From Haloarchaeobius sp. FL176 (GTDB taxonomy: Archaea; Halobacteriota; Halobacteria; Halobacteriales; Natrialbaceae), in assembly GCF_024609245.1 (NCBI RefSeq), contig NZ_JANJYH010000006.1, positions 1-64,000 on the forward strand: DNA of 64,000 bases, given 5' to 3'. Of this stretch, positions 30,176-38,649 are shown in pieces. A program made the position numbers and the translations under genes. Position 1 is the stretch's first letter, and each line of letters starts with the position of its first letter. The notes under the pieces are model-generated. The model saw only the letters and a list, made by a program, of their open reading frames with translations. It did not search any database and was not told where the DNA came from.

Positions 30176-32032
30176 TCAGTCGTCCTCCAGCAGCCGTCTC
30201 CGGAGCAGGTAGCTCGCGCCCCCGAGCGCGGCGATCGTTCCAACGACGCCCGGCCCGGGACTCCCGCTGCTGCCCGATTCTCCGTCCGTGGCTGGTCCGT
30301 CGTCCATCCCGTCGTTGTCGTCGCCGGTGGTTGTTCCTGCCCGGGTGGCCGTGGCGGGAGCGAGGAGTTCGTCGTCGACAGTCTCGACGGCGACTGCCCC
30401 CTTCATCCCCGACGGCCGGTGTGGACGGCAGAAGTACCGCAGTACACCGGGGTCCGAGAGCGACGCAGAGACTGTGTGACCGGACTCGCTGGTGATTCGG
30501 CTGCTGACCGTCCCGTCCGTCGAGACCACGTTATGGTCGCCGCCACGGCCGGTCCACTCCCAGACGACGGTCGTGCCGGGGTCGACCAGTGCGGCGGCCG
30601 GCGAGAAGAGCATCCCGTCCTCGCCCGCACCGACCGCGATAGTCACCTCACTCCGCCCGCGCAGGTCGACGGTGCCGTCGTAGTTCCCGACGTTCGCGAA
30701 CCAGTCGCCGTACCCGTCCGTCGGTCGGCTGGTCGTCTCCGTCGGCGTCGCCGTGGCGGTGGCCTCCTGGGGCTCGATGTCGAGCGTCTGCGGACCGGTC
30801 CCGGCCCACGTGTGATGGTGGTTGAGCACGCCGTCCGTCACGCGCTTCCCGTCGCTGGAGCCGTCCACGCCCGTCTCGACAGCGCGAACGCGGTCGTCCT
30901 CACCGCCGGTGAAGAGGATTCCGTCGACGACGATGGCCGAACCCTGCGTCGCGTTCTCGATGGGAGCCTCGTGAAGTCGCTCACGCCAGTTCACCGACCC
31001 GTCACTGCGGGCAACCGAGACCAGCTCCGCGTTCTGGTTGACGATGAAGACGGTGTCGCCGACCACGGTCGGGGACTGGTGACCGGCGGAGTACGTCGGG
31101 GCGTGCCACTCCTCTTCTCCCGTCCCAGCGTCGAGTGCACGCAGCCCCGTCTCGCGACTCCAACCCGTGATGTACACCGTCCCGTCCTTCGCCGTTGGCA
31201 TCGCGAAGTCCTGGGCTCCCGGGAGTTCGGTCCGCCAGACCTGCTCCCCGGTCTCAGCGTCGAGCCCGTAGACGTACTCGTCGAGGGCACCGATGACGAC
31301 GGTCCCGTCCACCACGATCGGCGAGGAGCAGGTGTCGATGCCGTCGACCCGCCACTCCTCCTCGCCGGTCGCGGCGTCGAACGAGGCGACCTTCCCACTC
31401 TCTGCCCCGCCGGTGGTGTAGGACCCGCTGTACACGCTCCCGTCGACGACGGCTGGGGACGCGCCCGAAATGCCAATCTCGTCGGCCCAGACCTCCTCGC
31501 CGGTCTCGGCGTCCAGTGCGTACATGCCGAGGTCGCGGCCGCTGACATAGACGGTCCCCTCGACGACCGTCGGGGACGACTGGACGTGTTTGTCCGTCTC
31601 GTAGCGCCAGAGTTCGGCACCCGTCTCGGCGTCCAGCGCGTAGAGGTTGTAGTCGTTCGCGCCGACGAACAGCCGACCGTCTTTCACCTGCGGCGAGGAC
31701 CAGATTCCCTCGGCCTTGTTCGTCTGGGCTGGTTCCGGGCCGACCTCGAAGCGCCACCGCTCCTCGCCCGTCTCGGCGTCGACGGCGTACAGCAACCGGT
31801 TCGTCGACCCCACGTAGACGGTGCCCTCGACGACGGTCGGAGACGACCGGAACGAGCCGTTGCCCTCGAACGTCCAGAGTGTCTCGCCCCGGTAGGTGTC
31901 GCTGTGGCCGGGGGAGGACGATGTCGACGCAGGGTCGCCGGTTCGGTCGTGACTCCCGGTCACCGGTGCCCCGAGGGCCGCCGACCCCACGAGCACGCCC
32001 GCCGTCCGTAGCAGTTGTCTACGTCCTCTCAT
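30176..32032 (-). CDS. Secreted PQQ-type beta-propeller fused to a cupredoxin (halocyanin) domain
   Basis: A 618-residue protein. RGRRQLLRTAGVLVGSAALG is a Tat signal. Residues about 45-400 hold repeated WRFEVGPEP/VDAETGEERWR-type propeller blades with SSPTVVEGTVYVGS loops, the PQQ-binding-like fold. Residues about 450-560 form a blue-copper domain: VDPGTTVVWEWTGRGGDHNVV supplies the first His, and YFCRPHRPSGM the Cys, second His and Met. A Gly/Ser-rich spacer and a hydrophobic end (GPGVVGTIAALGGASYLL plus Arg) suggest a PGF-CTERM-like anchor. Many such propellers are structural, but the attached copper site suggests electron transfer at the cell surface. Whether the propeller binds PQQ cannot be judged from sequence. 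Confidence 0.88.
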   Translation of the reverse strand: MRGRRQLLRTAGVLVGSAALGAPVTGSHDRTGDPASTSSSPGHSDTYRGETLWTFEGNGSFRSSPTVVEGTVYVGSTNRLLYAVDAETGEERWRFEVGPEPAQTNKAEGIWSSPQVKDGRLFVGANDYNLYALDAETGAELWRYETDKHVQSSPTVVEGTVYVSGRDLGMYALDAETGEEVWADEIGISGASPAVVDGSVYSGSYTTGGAESGKVASFDAATGEEEWRVDGIDTCSSPIVVDGTVVIGALDEYVYGLDAETGEQVWRTELPGAQDFAMPTAKDGTVYITGWSRETGLRALDAGTGEEEWHAPTYSAGHQSPTVVGDTVFIVNQNAELVSVARSDGSVNWRERLHEAPIENATQGSAIVVDGILFTGGEDDRVRAVETGVDGSSDGKRVTDGVLNHHHTWAGTGPQTLDIEPQEATATATPTETTSRPTDGYGDWFANVGNYDGTVDLRGRSEVTIAVGAGEDGMLFSPAAALVDPGTTVVWEWTGRGGDHNVVSTDGTVSSRITSESGHTVSASLSDPGVLRYFCRPHRPSGMKGAVAVETVDDELLAPATATRAGTTTGDDNDGMDDGPATDGESGSSGSPGPGVVGTIAALGGASYLLRRRLLEDD

Positions 32033-32109
32033 GTATACGAGACGAAGGGGGAAGTGCAGGCAAAAGACTTGTTGCCAATCTGGTACTCGAAGACGACCGA
32101 GACGTCAGA

Positions 32110-33879
32110 TCAGTCGTCAGCCGGCGCGACGTCGACCAGGCTCGCGGGGTCGACCGATTCGTACCGGACGACGCTGTCGAAGTGCGCCAGTGCGAAGCGG
32201 TCGCCGTCGCCGATGCCGCGGTCGCCCCCCGACTCGCGGAGGTGCCGGTCCACGAACCGCTCGGCGACGAGTGCGGTCCGGGCGTCGTCCGATTCGTCGA
32301 TTTCGGCCTGGCCCTCCCGGCAGAGCAGCGCGGCGGTGTAGACGTCGAACACGAGGTCCGCGAGCTCCTTCGCCTGGAGCTGGGCGTACTCGCCGTCCTC
32401 GGTCGCGAGCGCGGCCATCGCGGCACCGAGGTCCCCGTTGGCCGACTCGACTACTGACTTCGTCTCCGCGAGCGCGGGATGTTCGACGGCGTCGAGGTTC
32501 GCGCGGATCTCTGCGAGCAGCGGCTCGTGGGCGTCCTCGGACTCCAGCGCGCGGAGCAGGTCGAGCGAGAGGATGTTCGACGTGCCCTCCCAGATGGGGA
32601 GCACCTGTGCGTCCCGGAGCATCCGGTGGGTGACGAAGTCGTTCACGTAGCCGTTCCCGCCGAGTATCTCCATCGCGTACGAGGCGGTGTCGACGGACAT
32701 CCGGGCGGTGCGGTATTTCGCGACCGGGACGAGTGCGCGCATCAACCGGTAGGCTTCGTCGTCGCCGGCCTCACGCTCTGCGAGCACACGGCCGGCGTCG
32801 AACGTGTACGCCGTCGCGGCCTCGTGGTCGACGGCCATGTCGACGAGGTCCCGTTTCATCAGCGGGTACTCCTGGATTGGCGAGCCGAACGCCTCCCGGT
32901 TTGCGGCGTGGACCTTCGCCTCCAGCAGACAGCGACCCATGATGGCGACCGACGCGGTCGCGTTCGAGAGGCGTTCGAGGTTCAACATGTCGGTCATGTA
33001 CTTGAACCCGCGCTCCTCCTCGCCGACGAGGTAGCCCGTCGCGCCCTGTAGTTCGACCTCGCCCGTCGGGACCGAGATGGTTCCAAGCTTGTCCTTCAGC
33101 CGACGGTAGAGCTGGTCGTTCAGCTCGTCGGTCTCCCAGGCGTCGCCTTTCGTGTGTGGGACGAGGAACAGCGAGAGCCCCTTCGTGCCGTCGGGCGCGT
33201 CGGGTGTCCGGGCGAGTGCGAGCGTCCCTTCGGCATCGATGTTCGAGCAGAACCACTTCTCGCCGGTGAGCTCGTACTCGCGGCCCTCGACGTGCTCCGC
33301 GATGGTCTCGTTCGCGCCGACGTCGCTACCGCCCTGCTCCTCGGTGAGGAACATCGCTCCCTCGACGCAGTCGCCGTCGCGAGCGACGAGCCGCTCGTAG
33401 TACGAGTCGAGGACGTCGCCCTCGCCGTACTTGTCGAGCACGAGTGCGACCCCGCCGGTCATCGAGACGGGACAGGTAAAGCCGGGGTCGGCGTACGAGA
33501 GCAGGTACTCCATCGCGAGGTGGTGTGTCAGCGGCATCGGCCCCTCGCGGCCCGGCGGTGCCTCGAAGGCGTCCGCGACGATGCCCGCGCCGTAGGCGAT
33601 GCGCTCGTTCTCGTACTGCTTCGGGTGGTACTCGACCTCGTTCTGGACGTTCCCGTGGGCGTCGTAGGTGTGGAGTTCGGGGCCGTGGTCGTCGACCGTG
33701 TCGGCGTTGTCGGCGACCGTCTGGCCGACGACCTCGCCGAACTCGTGGAGGCGTGGCTCGGCCCAGTCGTGCTCGTCGTCGTCGAGCACTCGGGCGACCT
33801 CCCGGCGGAACGTGTGGTCGAGGTCGAAGTAGTTCACGTGTCGGCCCGCCTCGAACGAGCCGTAGTCGATGGGGCCCAT
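32110..33879 (-). CDS. Acyl-CoA dehydrogenase, AidB-like
   Basis: A 589-residue flavoprotein, longer than ordinary acyl-CoA dehydrogenases (about 380) and matching the AidB-like or long-chain group. The start is the ATG at 33879; an earlier TTG is possible but less likely. LTEEQGGSDVGANETIA and GEKWFCSN surround the FAD, and LGTISVPTGEVELQGATGYLVG is the middle beta domain. IMGRCLLEAKVHA with the helical region to GGNGYVNDFVTHRMLRDAQVLPIWEGTSNI is the C-terminal domain. It oxidises acyl-CoA, or related substrates, at the alpha-beta bond. The neighbouring genes give no pathway. The catalytic Glu of the WEGT motif region is present. Confidence 0.9.
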   Translation of the reverse strand: MGPIDYGSFEAGRHVNYFDLDHTFRREVARVLDDDEHDWAEPRLHEFGEVVGQTVADNADTVDDHGPELHTYDAHGNVQNEVEYHPKQYENERIAYGAGIVADAFEAPPGREGPMPLTHHLAMEYLLSYADPGFTCPVSMTGGVALVLDKYGEGDVLDSYYERLVARDGDCVEGAMFLTEEQGGSDVGANETIAEHVEGREYELTGEKWFCSNIDAEGTLALARTPDAPDGTKGLSLFLVPHTKGDAWETDELNDQLYRRLKDKLGTISVPTGEVELQGATGYLVGEEERGFKYMTDMLNLERLSNATASVAIMGRCLLEAKVHAANREAFGSPIQEYPLMKRDLVDMAVDHEAATAYTFDAGRVLAEREAGDDEAYRLMRALVPVAKYRTARMSVDTASYAMEILGGNGYVNDFVTHRMLRDAQVLPIWEGTSNILSLDLLRALESEDAHEPLLAEIRANLDAVEHPALAETKSVVESANGDLGAAMAALATEDGEYAQLQAKELADLVFDVYTAALLCREGQAEIDESDDARTALVAERFVDRHLRESGGDRGIGDGDRFALAHFDSVVRYESVDPASLVDVAPADD

Positions 33880-33951
33880 GGGTACATTTCCCACGGCAGC
33901 GGGCAAAAAACCGGGCAGAATAAACGGTGGGAAACCACACGCCAGTTCGCC

Positions 33952-34440
33952 TCACCCGACTCGACCGCCCACGACTGCCGCGACGACGGTGAGGAAGACA
34001 CCGAGGGCGAGCAAGGCGGTGTTCGCGACCGTGCTGTCGGCGCGAGTCACCGAGAGCGAGTAGTTCCGGGAAGAGACCGGCCAGAACGGTGCGATGCCGG
34101 CGGGCGTCAGCACGTCTCCGACGAGGTGGGCGACGATGCCGTAGGTGCCGACGAACACGCCTGTCGCCCCGGCGACCCGCGGGTCGAGGCCGAGTGTCGG
34201 AGCCGAGACGTAGCTCGCGCCACCGAGGACGGTGCCGACGAGGAGGGCGAACGCCAGTGTGTGGGTCGGCCCCCGGTGTTCGACGAACGGGACGCGCAGG
34301 TCGTAGTCCGGCAGCGGCGCGAGCGCGAGCATCGCCGCGCCACCCAGCAGACAGACGGCGGGGTAGCCCGCGACCAACAGCGCGAACCCGACGGGTGCAT
34401 AGAGCAGCAGCGAGACGCCGTAGTGTCCGGTCCGGTACAT
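33952..34440 (-). CDS. YdjM-like membrane-bound metal-dependent hydrolase family protein
   Basis: A 162-residue integral membrane protein. MYRTGHYGVSLLLYAPVGFALL starts the first segment; LPDYDLRVPFVEHRGPTHTLAF is the conserved Asp/His-rich motif of the YdjM/DUF457 family; and AHLVGDVLTPAGI supplies a further His and Asp. About four or five hydrophobic segments are visible. The family is named as a metal-dependent hydrolase in the inner membrane, but no activity is well established. The ATG at 34440 is preferred over an upstream in-frame start in a poorly matching region. It is divergent from the MscS gene with a 92-base gap. Confidence 0.85.
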   Translation of the reverse strand: MYRTGHYGVSLLLYAPVGFALLVAGYPAVCLLGGAAMLALAPLPDYDLRVPFVEHRGPTHTLAFALLVGTVLGGASYVSAPTLGLDPRVAGATGVFVGTYGIVAHLVGDVLTPAGIAPFWPVSSRNYSLSVTRADSTVANTALLALGVFLTVVAAVVGGRVG

Positions 34441-34501
34441 CTGTCGACTGGTTCGGCGTCCGGCCTCTCCAACGTTTCGTTGCTCCGTCGGGCGAGCGCA
34501 A

Positions 34502-34509
34502 CCTAAATG
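34502..34509 (+). promoter_or_regulatory. TATA-like box of the MscS gene (leaderless)
   Basis: CCTAAATG is centred 27 bases before the ATG at 34533, in line with a transcript that begins at the start codon. Confidence 0.45.
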
Positions 34510-34532
34510 CACGGTTCCGTCGTACGGGGTGT

Positions 34533-35645
34533 ATGCTCGACCAGATTACGGACCTCCTCGCGGGGTACCCGCCGCTCCAGCGGACCGCGCTCGTCCTCGG
34601 CCTCTCGCTGGTGTGTGCCATCGTGTTGGAGTTCGTGGTGCTCAAGGCAGCCATGCGGTTCGTCAGCGGGACCGAGAGCACCGTTGACAACATCGTCGTG
34701 AGGGAGCTCCGCGTGCCGATCGTCGTCTCGGCGGTTCTGGGCGGGGTCTGGTTGCTGACGGGGCCAGGTGCGGTCGATACCGGCACCTTCGAGCCACAGC
34801 AGCTCAAGGACTTCTTCGGCCAGCCGGCCGCTTCCATCATCGTCCTCGTCTGGGCCCGGGCGCTGAACAACATCGTCAACCGCGCCGTCGAGGAGGTGAA
34901 AGACGAGGGCGGGCACTACGACTTCGCGCCCGTCTTCTCGAACGTCTGGACGCTGGTCGTCCTCGTCGGGTCGGCGTTCCTGCTGCTCACCATCTGGAAC
35001 ATCGAGATCACCCCGCTGCTCGGCGCGGCCGGGGTCGCCGGCATCGCCGTCGGCTTCGCTGCGAAGGACACCGTGGCGAACTTCTTCGGCGGCCTCGCGC
35101 TCTACTTCGACGACACGTACAAGATCGGCGACTACGTGGTGCTTGACACCGGCGACGCCGGCACCGTCGTCCGCGTCGGCATCCGGTCGACCACGCTGCT
35201 CACCCGCGACGAGGTGATGGTGACGGTGCCCAACTCCGTCCTGAACTCGGCGCGCATCATCAACGAGTCCGCGCCGCAGCGACGGAAACGCATCCGCATC
35301 CCGCTCAGTGTGGGCTACGGCACCGACCTCGACGAGTTCGAGGAGCTGGTCGTCGCGGTGTCCGAGGAAGAGTCGCTCGTGAAGGACTCCCCGAAGCCCC
35401 GGATGCGCTTCCGCGAGTTCGGCGACTCGGGGCTGGAGTACGAGCTGCTCTGCTGGGTGTCGAGCCCGAGCCGCGAGCAGAAGACACGTCACAGGCTCAA
35501 CCGGACCATCTACAAGCGACTGCTGGAGGCGGACATCGAGATGCCGTTCCCGAAGCGCGACGTGACGCTCTCGCTCGCCGAGTCGGACCGGCGTGTCATC
35601 GCGGACGCGGACGGCCTCGCGACCGCCGAACCCGACGACGACTGA
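34533..35645 (+). CDS. MscS family mechanosensitive ion channel
   Basis: A 370-residue membrane protein. The N-terminal part has about four hydrophobic segments, and LLGAAGVAGIAVGFAAKDTVANFFGGLALYFD is the pore-lining TM3 and start of the beta domain, with the Gly/Ala packing pattern of MscS. IGDYVVLDTGDAGTVVRVGIRSTTLLTRDEVMVTVPNS is the cytoplasmic Sm-like beta domain, and the C-terminal alpha/beta cage region follows. It opens under membrane tension to release ions during osmotic down-shock, an important role in a halophile. The ATG at 34533 fits the leaderless promoter; an upstream in-frame stretch is Arg-rich and rejected. Confidence 0.93.
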   Translation: MLDQITDLLAGYPPLQRTALVLGLSLVCAIVLEFVVLKAAMRFVSGTESTVDNIVVRELRVPIVVSAVLGGVWLLTGPGAVDTGTFEPQQLKDFFGQPAASIIVLVWARALNNIVNRAVEEVKDEGGHYDFAPVFSNVWTLVVLVGSAFLLLTIWNIEITPLLGAAGVAGIAVGFAAKDTVANFFGGLALYFDDTYKIGDYVVLDTGDAGTVVRVGIRSTTLLTRDEVMVTVPNSVLNSARIINESAPQRRKRIRIPLSVGYGTDLDEFEELVVAVSEEESLVKDSPKPRMRFREFGDSGLEYELLCWVSSPSREQKTRHRLNRTIYKRLLEADIEMPFPKRDVTLSLAESDRRVIADADGLATAEPDDD

Positions 35646-35698
35646 CCGGACTGGCGAACCTGGAAGGGACAGCGTAGAAGTGGGTCCGGGGCGTCGGG

Positions 35699-35827
35699 AT
35701 GGACATGTCGAGTTTCGTCGGCGTCCTCTACGACACGTTCGGCGCGTTCCTCATCCCGGCGACCGTGTTCGCCGTCGGCATCCTGTTCTACGGCGTGCTG
35801 GTCTGGCTGAACCGAATCGACCTCTGA
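35699..35827 (+). CDS. 42-residue single-pass membrane protein
   Basis: An ATG at 35699 opens a 43-codon frame ending in TGA at 35825-35827. The product begins MDMSSFVGVLYDTF and has one strong hydrophobic segment (about residues 16-36) followed by WLNRIDL. It lies 53 bases after the MscS gene on the same strand and abuts the end of the halocyanin gene exactly. Codon use is typical of the window, and the composition fits a membrane microprotein rather than random sequence. A companion of MscS is possible but unproven. I do not recognise a named family with certainty. Confidence 0.65.
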   Translation: MDMSSFVGVLYDTFGAFLIPATVFAVGILFYGVLVWLNRIDL

Positions 35828-36235
35828 CTACTCCTCGACGATGATCTCGCCGGTCATCCCCTGCGCACGGTGCGGTGAGCAGTAGTACTCGTACGTACCG
35901 GGGGTCTCGAAGGTGTAGCTGTAGGAGTAGCCGGTGTCGTAGAACTGATTCTCACCGCCCTCGGTGCCGGGCCAGTCCGCGTCCTCCGGCTGGTTCTCGA
36001 CGACGACGTTGTGGGTGTCGCTCTCCCACTCCCAGGTGACCTCCGTGCCGGGGGAGACGGTGAGGCTGTCCGGCTCGAAGACGAAGTTGTTGTCCGGACC
36101 GACCAGCACCGTGTTCTCGGGGACTTCGTCGCCCCCGTCGTCGTCGCCACCGCCCATACAGCCCGCAAGGGAGACAGCGAGGGTCGATGCACCGACACCA
36201 AGTAGTCTCCGTCGAGAGACTCGACTAGGTTCCAT
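35828..36235 (-). CDS. Halocyanin-like blue-copper lipoprotein
   Basis: A 135-residue protein. RRRLLGVGASTLAVSLAGC is a combined Tat signal and lipobox, with the lipid-bearing Cys at residue 26, followed by a Gly/Asp spacer. The cupredoxin domain uses VSPGTEVTWEWESDTHNVVVEN (first His) and YEYYCSPHRAQGM (Cys, second His, Met). All four copper ligands are present. It is probably anchored to the outer face of the membrane, passing electrons between respiratory complexes. The damaged gene at 39310-39651 is a close relative that has lost function. It is divergent from the aspartoacylase-like gene at 36343. Confidence 0.93.
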   Translation of the reverse strand: MEPSRVSRRRLLGVGASTLAVSLAGCMGGGDDDGGDEVPENTVLVGPDNNFVFEPDSLTVSPGTEVTWEWESDTHNVVVENQPEDADWPGTEGGENQFYDTGYSYSYTFETPGTYEYYCSPHRAQGMTGEIIVEE

Positions 36236-36342
36236 AGCAGTTTGGAGTTACCACCTCAGGACGAAAAAGGCTGGTAATTCGGCTCACTGCGCGGGTGTTC
36301 CGACCCTGTATTTTCTTGCCAGTGGCCAGTGAACTGGTCGGT

Positions 36343-37413
36343 ATGCCAGACGGTGGTCCGCGACCGTTCCGGTTCGATGCCGAGGTCTCGCCCGGGGAGA
36401 AACGGCACTTCAAGCACGAGGTCGGGGAGACGTACCTCGGCGACCCTGTCGAGATACCTGTCACCATCGTCAACGGTACCCGGGACGGGCCGCGAGTGTT
36501 CTTCTCGGCGGCCATCCACGGTGACGAACTCAACGGCGTGAAGGTGGTTCAGGAGATCGCCGACCGGTACGAGCCCGCGGATATCCACGGCACGCTCGTC
36601 TGTCTCCACGTGCTCAACGTCCCCGGGTTCCTCGCCCAGCAACGCTACATTCCTATCTACGACCAGGACCTGAACCGGTCGTTCCCCGGCAAGAGCCACT
36701 CCAACACGGCGGAACGGATGGCCAGTGCCATCTATCGGACGTTCGTCTCGCAGTGCGACCTCGGCGTCGACTTCCACACCTCGACGCGCAACCGGACGAC
36801 GATGTACCACGTCCGCGCCGACATGGGCAACGAAGCCGTCTCGCGGCTGGCCCACGCTTTCGGTGCGAACGTCGTCCTCTCGGGGGAATCAGAGCCGGGG
36901 ATGCTCCGCTCCGTCGCCACCGCCGAGGGGACGCCCACGATCACCGTCGAGATGGGGAAGGCCCACCGCTTCCAGCGGCCGCTCATCGACCGGGCGCTGG
37001 AGGGCGTCGAGAGCGTCCTCGCGGAGTACGGCGTTCGCTCGGACCAGCCCGTCACCTGGCCGGGCTGGCGGAAGGTGATCGACTCCGCGAAGGAGAAGAC
37101 GTGGCTACGGGCGGACTCGGGTGGTCTCGTGGACATGGAGTGGGGACCGTACCCCCTCGTTCACGAGGGCGACACCATCTGTACCGTCTCGGACCACTTC
37201 CGAACCGAGGAGCGCGTCGTCACGGCTCCCTTCACCGGTCTCATCGTCGGCATCCTGGAGAACCCGCTCGCACAGCCGGGCCACCCGCTCTGTCATCTGG
37301 TGCGTCTCGACGAGGAGACGACACGAGCCGTCGAGAACGAGATCGAACGGGGCGACGCCGGCGGCTATAGAGCGGATGGGTTGCGGTGGTCGGAGGACGG
37401 CGAGGCCGAGTGA
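36343..37413 (+). CDS. Succinylglutamate desuccinylase/aspartoacylase family zinc enzyme
   Basis: A 356-residue protein. FFSAAIHGDELNG contains the zinc-binding HxxE, and LGVDFHTSTRNR the Asp/His that complete the carboxypeptidase-like site. DQDLNRSFPG is a substrate-binding segment, and the C-terminal beta domain (GLVDMEWGPYPLVHEGDTICTV) is typical. Family members remove acyl groups from amino acids such as N-acetylaspartate or N-succinylglutamate; many archaeal members have unknown substrates. The ATG at 36343 follows a GTATTTT box about 30 bases upstream and is preferred to an earlier in-frame start. A 68-bp tandem repeat begins at its stop codon. Confidence 0.88.
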   Translation: MPDGGPRPFRFDAEVSPGEKRHFKHEVGETYLGDPVEIPVTIVNGTRDGPRVFFSAAIHGDELNGVKVVQEIADRYEPADIHGTLVCLHVLNVPGFLAQQRYIPIYDQDLNRSFPGKSHSNTAERMASAIYRTFVSQCDLGVDFHTSTRNRTTMYHVRADMGNEAVSRLAHAFGANVVLSGESEPGMLRSVATAEGTPTITVEMGKAHRFQRPLIDRALEGVESVLAEYGVRSDQPVTWPGWRKVIDSAKEKTWLRADSGGLVDMEWGPYPLVHEGDTICTVSDHFRTEERVVTAPFTGLIVGILENPLAQPGHPLCHLVRLDEETTRAVENEIERGDAGGYRADGLRWSEDGEAE

Positions 37414-37571
37414 GCGATTGCGAGGGAGGCCTCGTGGCGGAGCGGGGAGCGGAGAGACCCGCGGAGCAGGGTTGCAAGTGAGCGATAGCGAGGGAGGCCT
37501 CGTGGTGGAGCGGGGAGTGGAGCGACCTGCGGAGCAGGGTTGCAAGTGAGCGATAGCGAGGGCGCCCCGAG
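37410..37571 (+). repeat. 68-bp tandem repeat, about 2.4 copies
   Basis: The unit begins GTGAGCGATAGCGAGG (first copy GTGAGCGATTGCGAGG) at 37410, 37478 and 37546. The first two copies are complete and differ at only a few positions; the third breaks off after about 17 bases and is followed by a GCGCCCCGAGACGCGAG imperfect palindrome. Each unit contains CGAGG-GAGG-CCTCG, able to form a short hairpin. The array starts within the last codons of the aspartoacylase-like gene and continues past its stop, so it would lie in the 3' end of the transcript. Confidence 0.85.
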
Positions 37572-37711
37572 ACGCGAGCGTCTCTGGAGCCGAACGTCTT
37601 CGACTTTCGGAAAACTCCGACAAGGACAGCACACGTTCGATCAGGAAACGGGGCGTGGCCGCCCCGCGCAGTCGCTCGACACGAGCGGTGAGCCCGGAAC
37701 GAGGACTCGCC

Positions 37712-37912
37712 TCAGAGTGGTTCCGCGTCGTATCCCGCCATCTCTATCTTCTCGACGAGTTCGTCGACGGCGGTGTCGCCCTCGACCGTCGCGGTGGACT
37801 CGTCGACGTCCATCTCGACGCCGTCCACACCATCGGCCATCCGAATCGCCTTTTCGACGACTTCAGCGTGGGTCTCGTACGTCATTCCACGAACGCGGAT
37901 TCGCGTCGCCAT
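37712..37912 (-). CDS. HMA-fold protein lacking the metal-binding cysteines
   Basis: A 66-residue protein of the length and layout of a copper chaperone: TRIRVRGM strand, helix EVVEKAIRMADGVDGVEMDV, and TVEGDTAVDELVEKIEMAGYDAEPL. The metal loop, normally GMTCxxC, reads GMTYETH, so both cysteines are replaced (Tyr 12 and His 15). It is therefore unlikely to bind Cu(I) in the usual way. It could bind another metal through the His, serve as a partner domain, or be losing function. It shares a strand with the Lrp/AsnC gene 83 bases upstream, a pairing also seen for intact HMA genes in haloarchaea. Confidence 0.85.
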   Translation of the reverse strand: MATRIRVRGMTYETHAEVVEKAIRMADGVDGVEMDVDESTATVEGDTAVDELVEKIEMAGYDAEPL

Positions 37913-37995
37913 AGCGGTGTGTCGTCACCCGGGCATAGAACAGTTTTGGTCGACCCCCCGTCGCTGGCGGTACGTCGGCCCTGTGGACCGGCCGG

Positions 37996-38505
37996 TCACT
38001 GCCGGACGCTCTGTTCGAGTTCGGCGTCGGCGCTGTCGCTGTCTTTGATCTTCGGTCGCCACTCCGACTGGACGAGCAGGCTCACGTCGAAACGCTCGAC
38101 GAGATCGAGGTCGACTCCGCCCGCGAGGAGTTCGCGAACGTCTCCCTTGGGGACGTTCGCGTTGAGGAACACTCGCGAGTCGGCGGTGAGGAACGCGTGT
38201 TCCACGTCTTCGAGCGCGGCGAAGCGGTCGGCGACGTCGGCGTCGACGGTCGGCGAGAGTTCGGCCTCGACGAGCACGGAGACGCCGTCGTTCAGCTTCG
38301 AACTATCAATGTCGATGGTGAACCGGCGGATGACGCCCATCTCGCGCAGGCTGTCGATTCTGTCGGAGACCGTCGGCGGGGACACGTCGACGATCTCCGC
38401 GATGTCGCTGTACGTCCTGCTCGCGTCCTCGAGGAGCAGGCGGAGGATCTGTAGGTCGGTGTCGTCCAGCTGGCGCATGTCAGACTGTGGTCTATTATCC
38501 ACCAT
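37996..38505 (-). CDS. Lrp/AsnC family transcriptional regulator
   Basis: A 169-residue protein. An AsnC-type helix-turn-helix spans about residues 11-60 (LDDTDLQILRLLLEDASRTYSDIAEIV, then SPPTVSDRIDSLREMGVI), followed by RFTIDIDSSKLNDGVSVLVEA, the ferredoxin-like ligand domain. ATG at 38505 is used because a TTAAATTTA box near 38541-38549 would start transcription about 14 bases upstream; ATG at 38478 is the alternative. The protein likely senses an amino acid or a metal. Its closest neighbour downstream is the HMA-fold gene, which is a plausible target. Confidence 0.88.
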   Translation of the reverse strand: MVDNRPQSDMRQLDDTDLQILRLLLEDASRTYSDIAEIVDVSPPTVSDRIDSLREMGVIRRFTIDIDSSKLNDGVSVLVEAELSPTVDADVADRFAALEDVEHAFLTADSRVFLNANVPKGDVRELLAGGVDLDLVERFDVSLLVQSEWRPKIKDSDSADAELEQSVRQ

Positions 38506-38649
38506 ACACTTTTCGACATAGTTTGAGATTTTTACCTTAGTAAATTTAACCGAACGTGAGACAGGACGGCACTCGGTCCGGAAACCATGTCTGAGATGTC
38601 TCTTGGGTTCGGTTGTCCGTCCGGCAACGGGCGCGGAAGTGTGGGTGGA

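Noticed and set aside
30176-32011. Plus-strand open frame opposite the propeller gene
   Set aside because: The minus-strand product has clear propeller and copper-binding motifs; the plus frame is Val/Arg-rich shadow.
37105-37634. Minus-strand frames across the 68-bp repeats
   Set aside because: They encode repeated Pro/Arg/Ser segments from the repeat itself and overlap the aspartoacylase-like gene.
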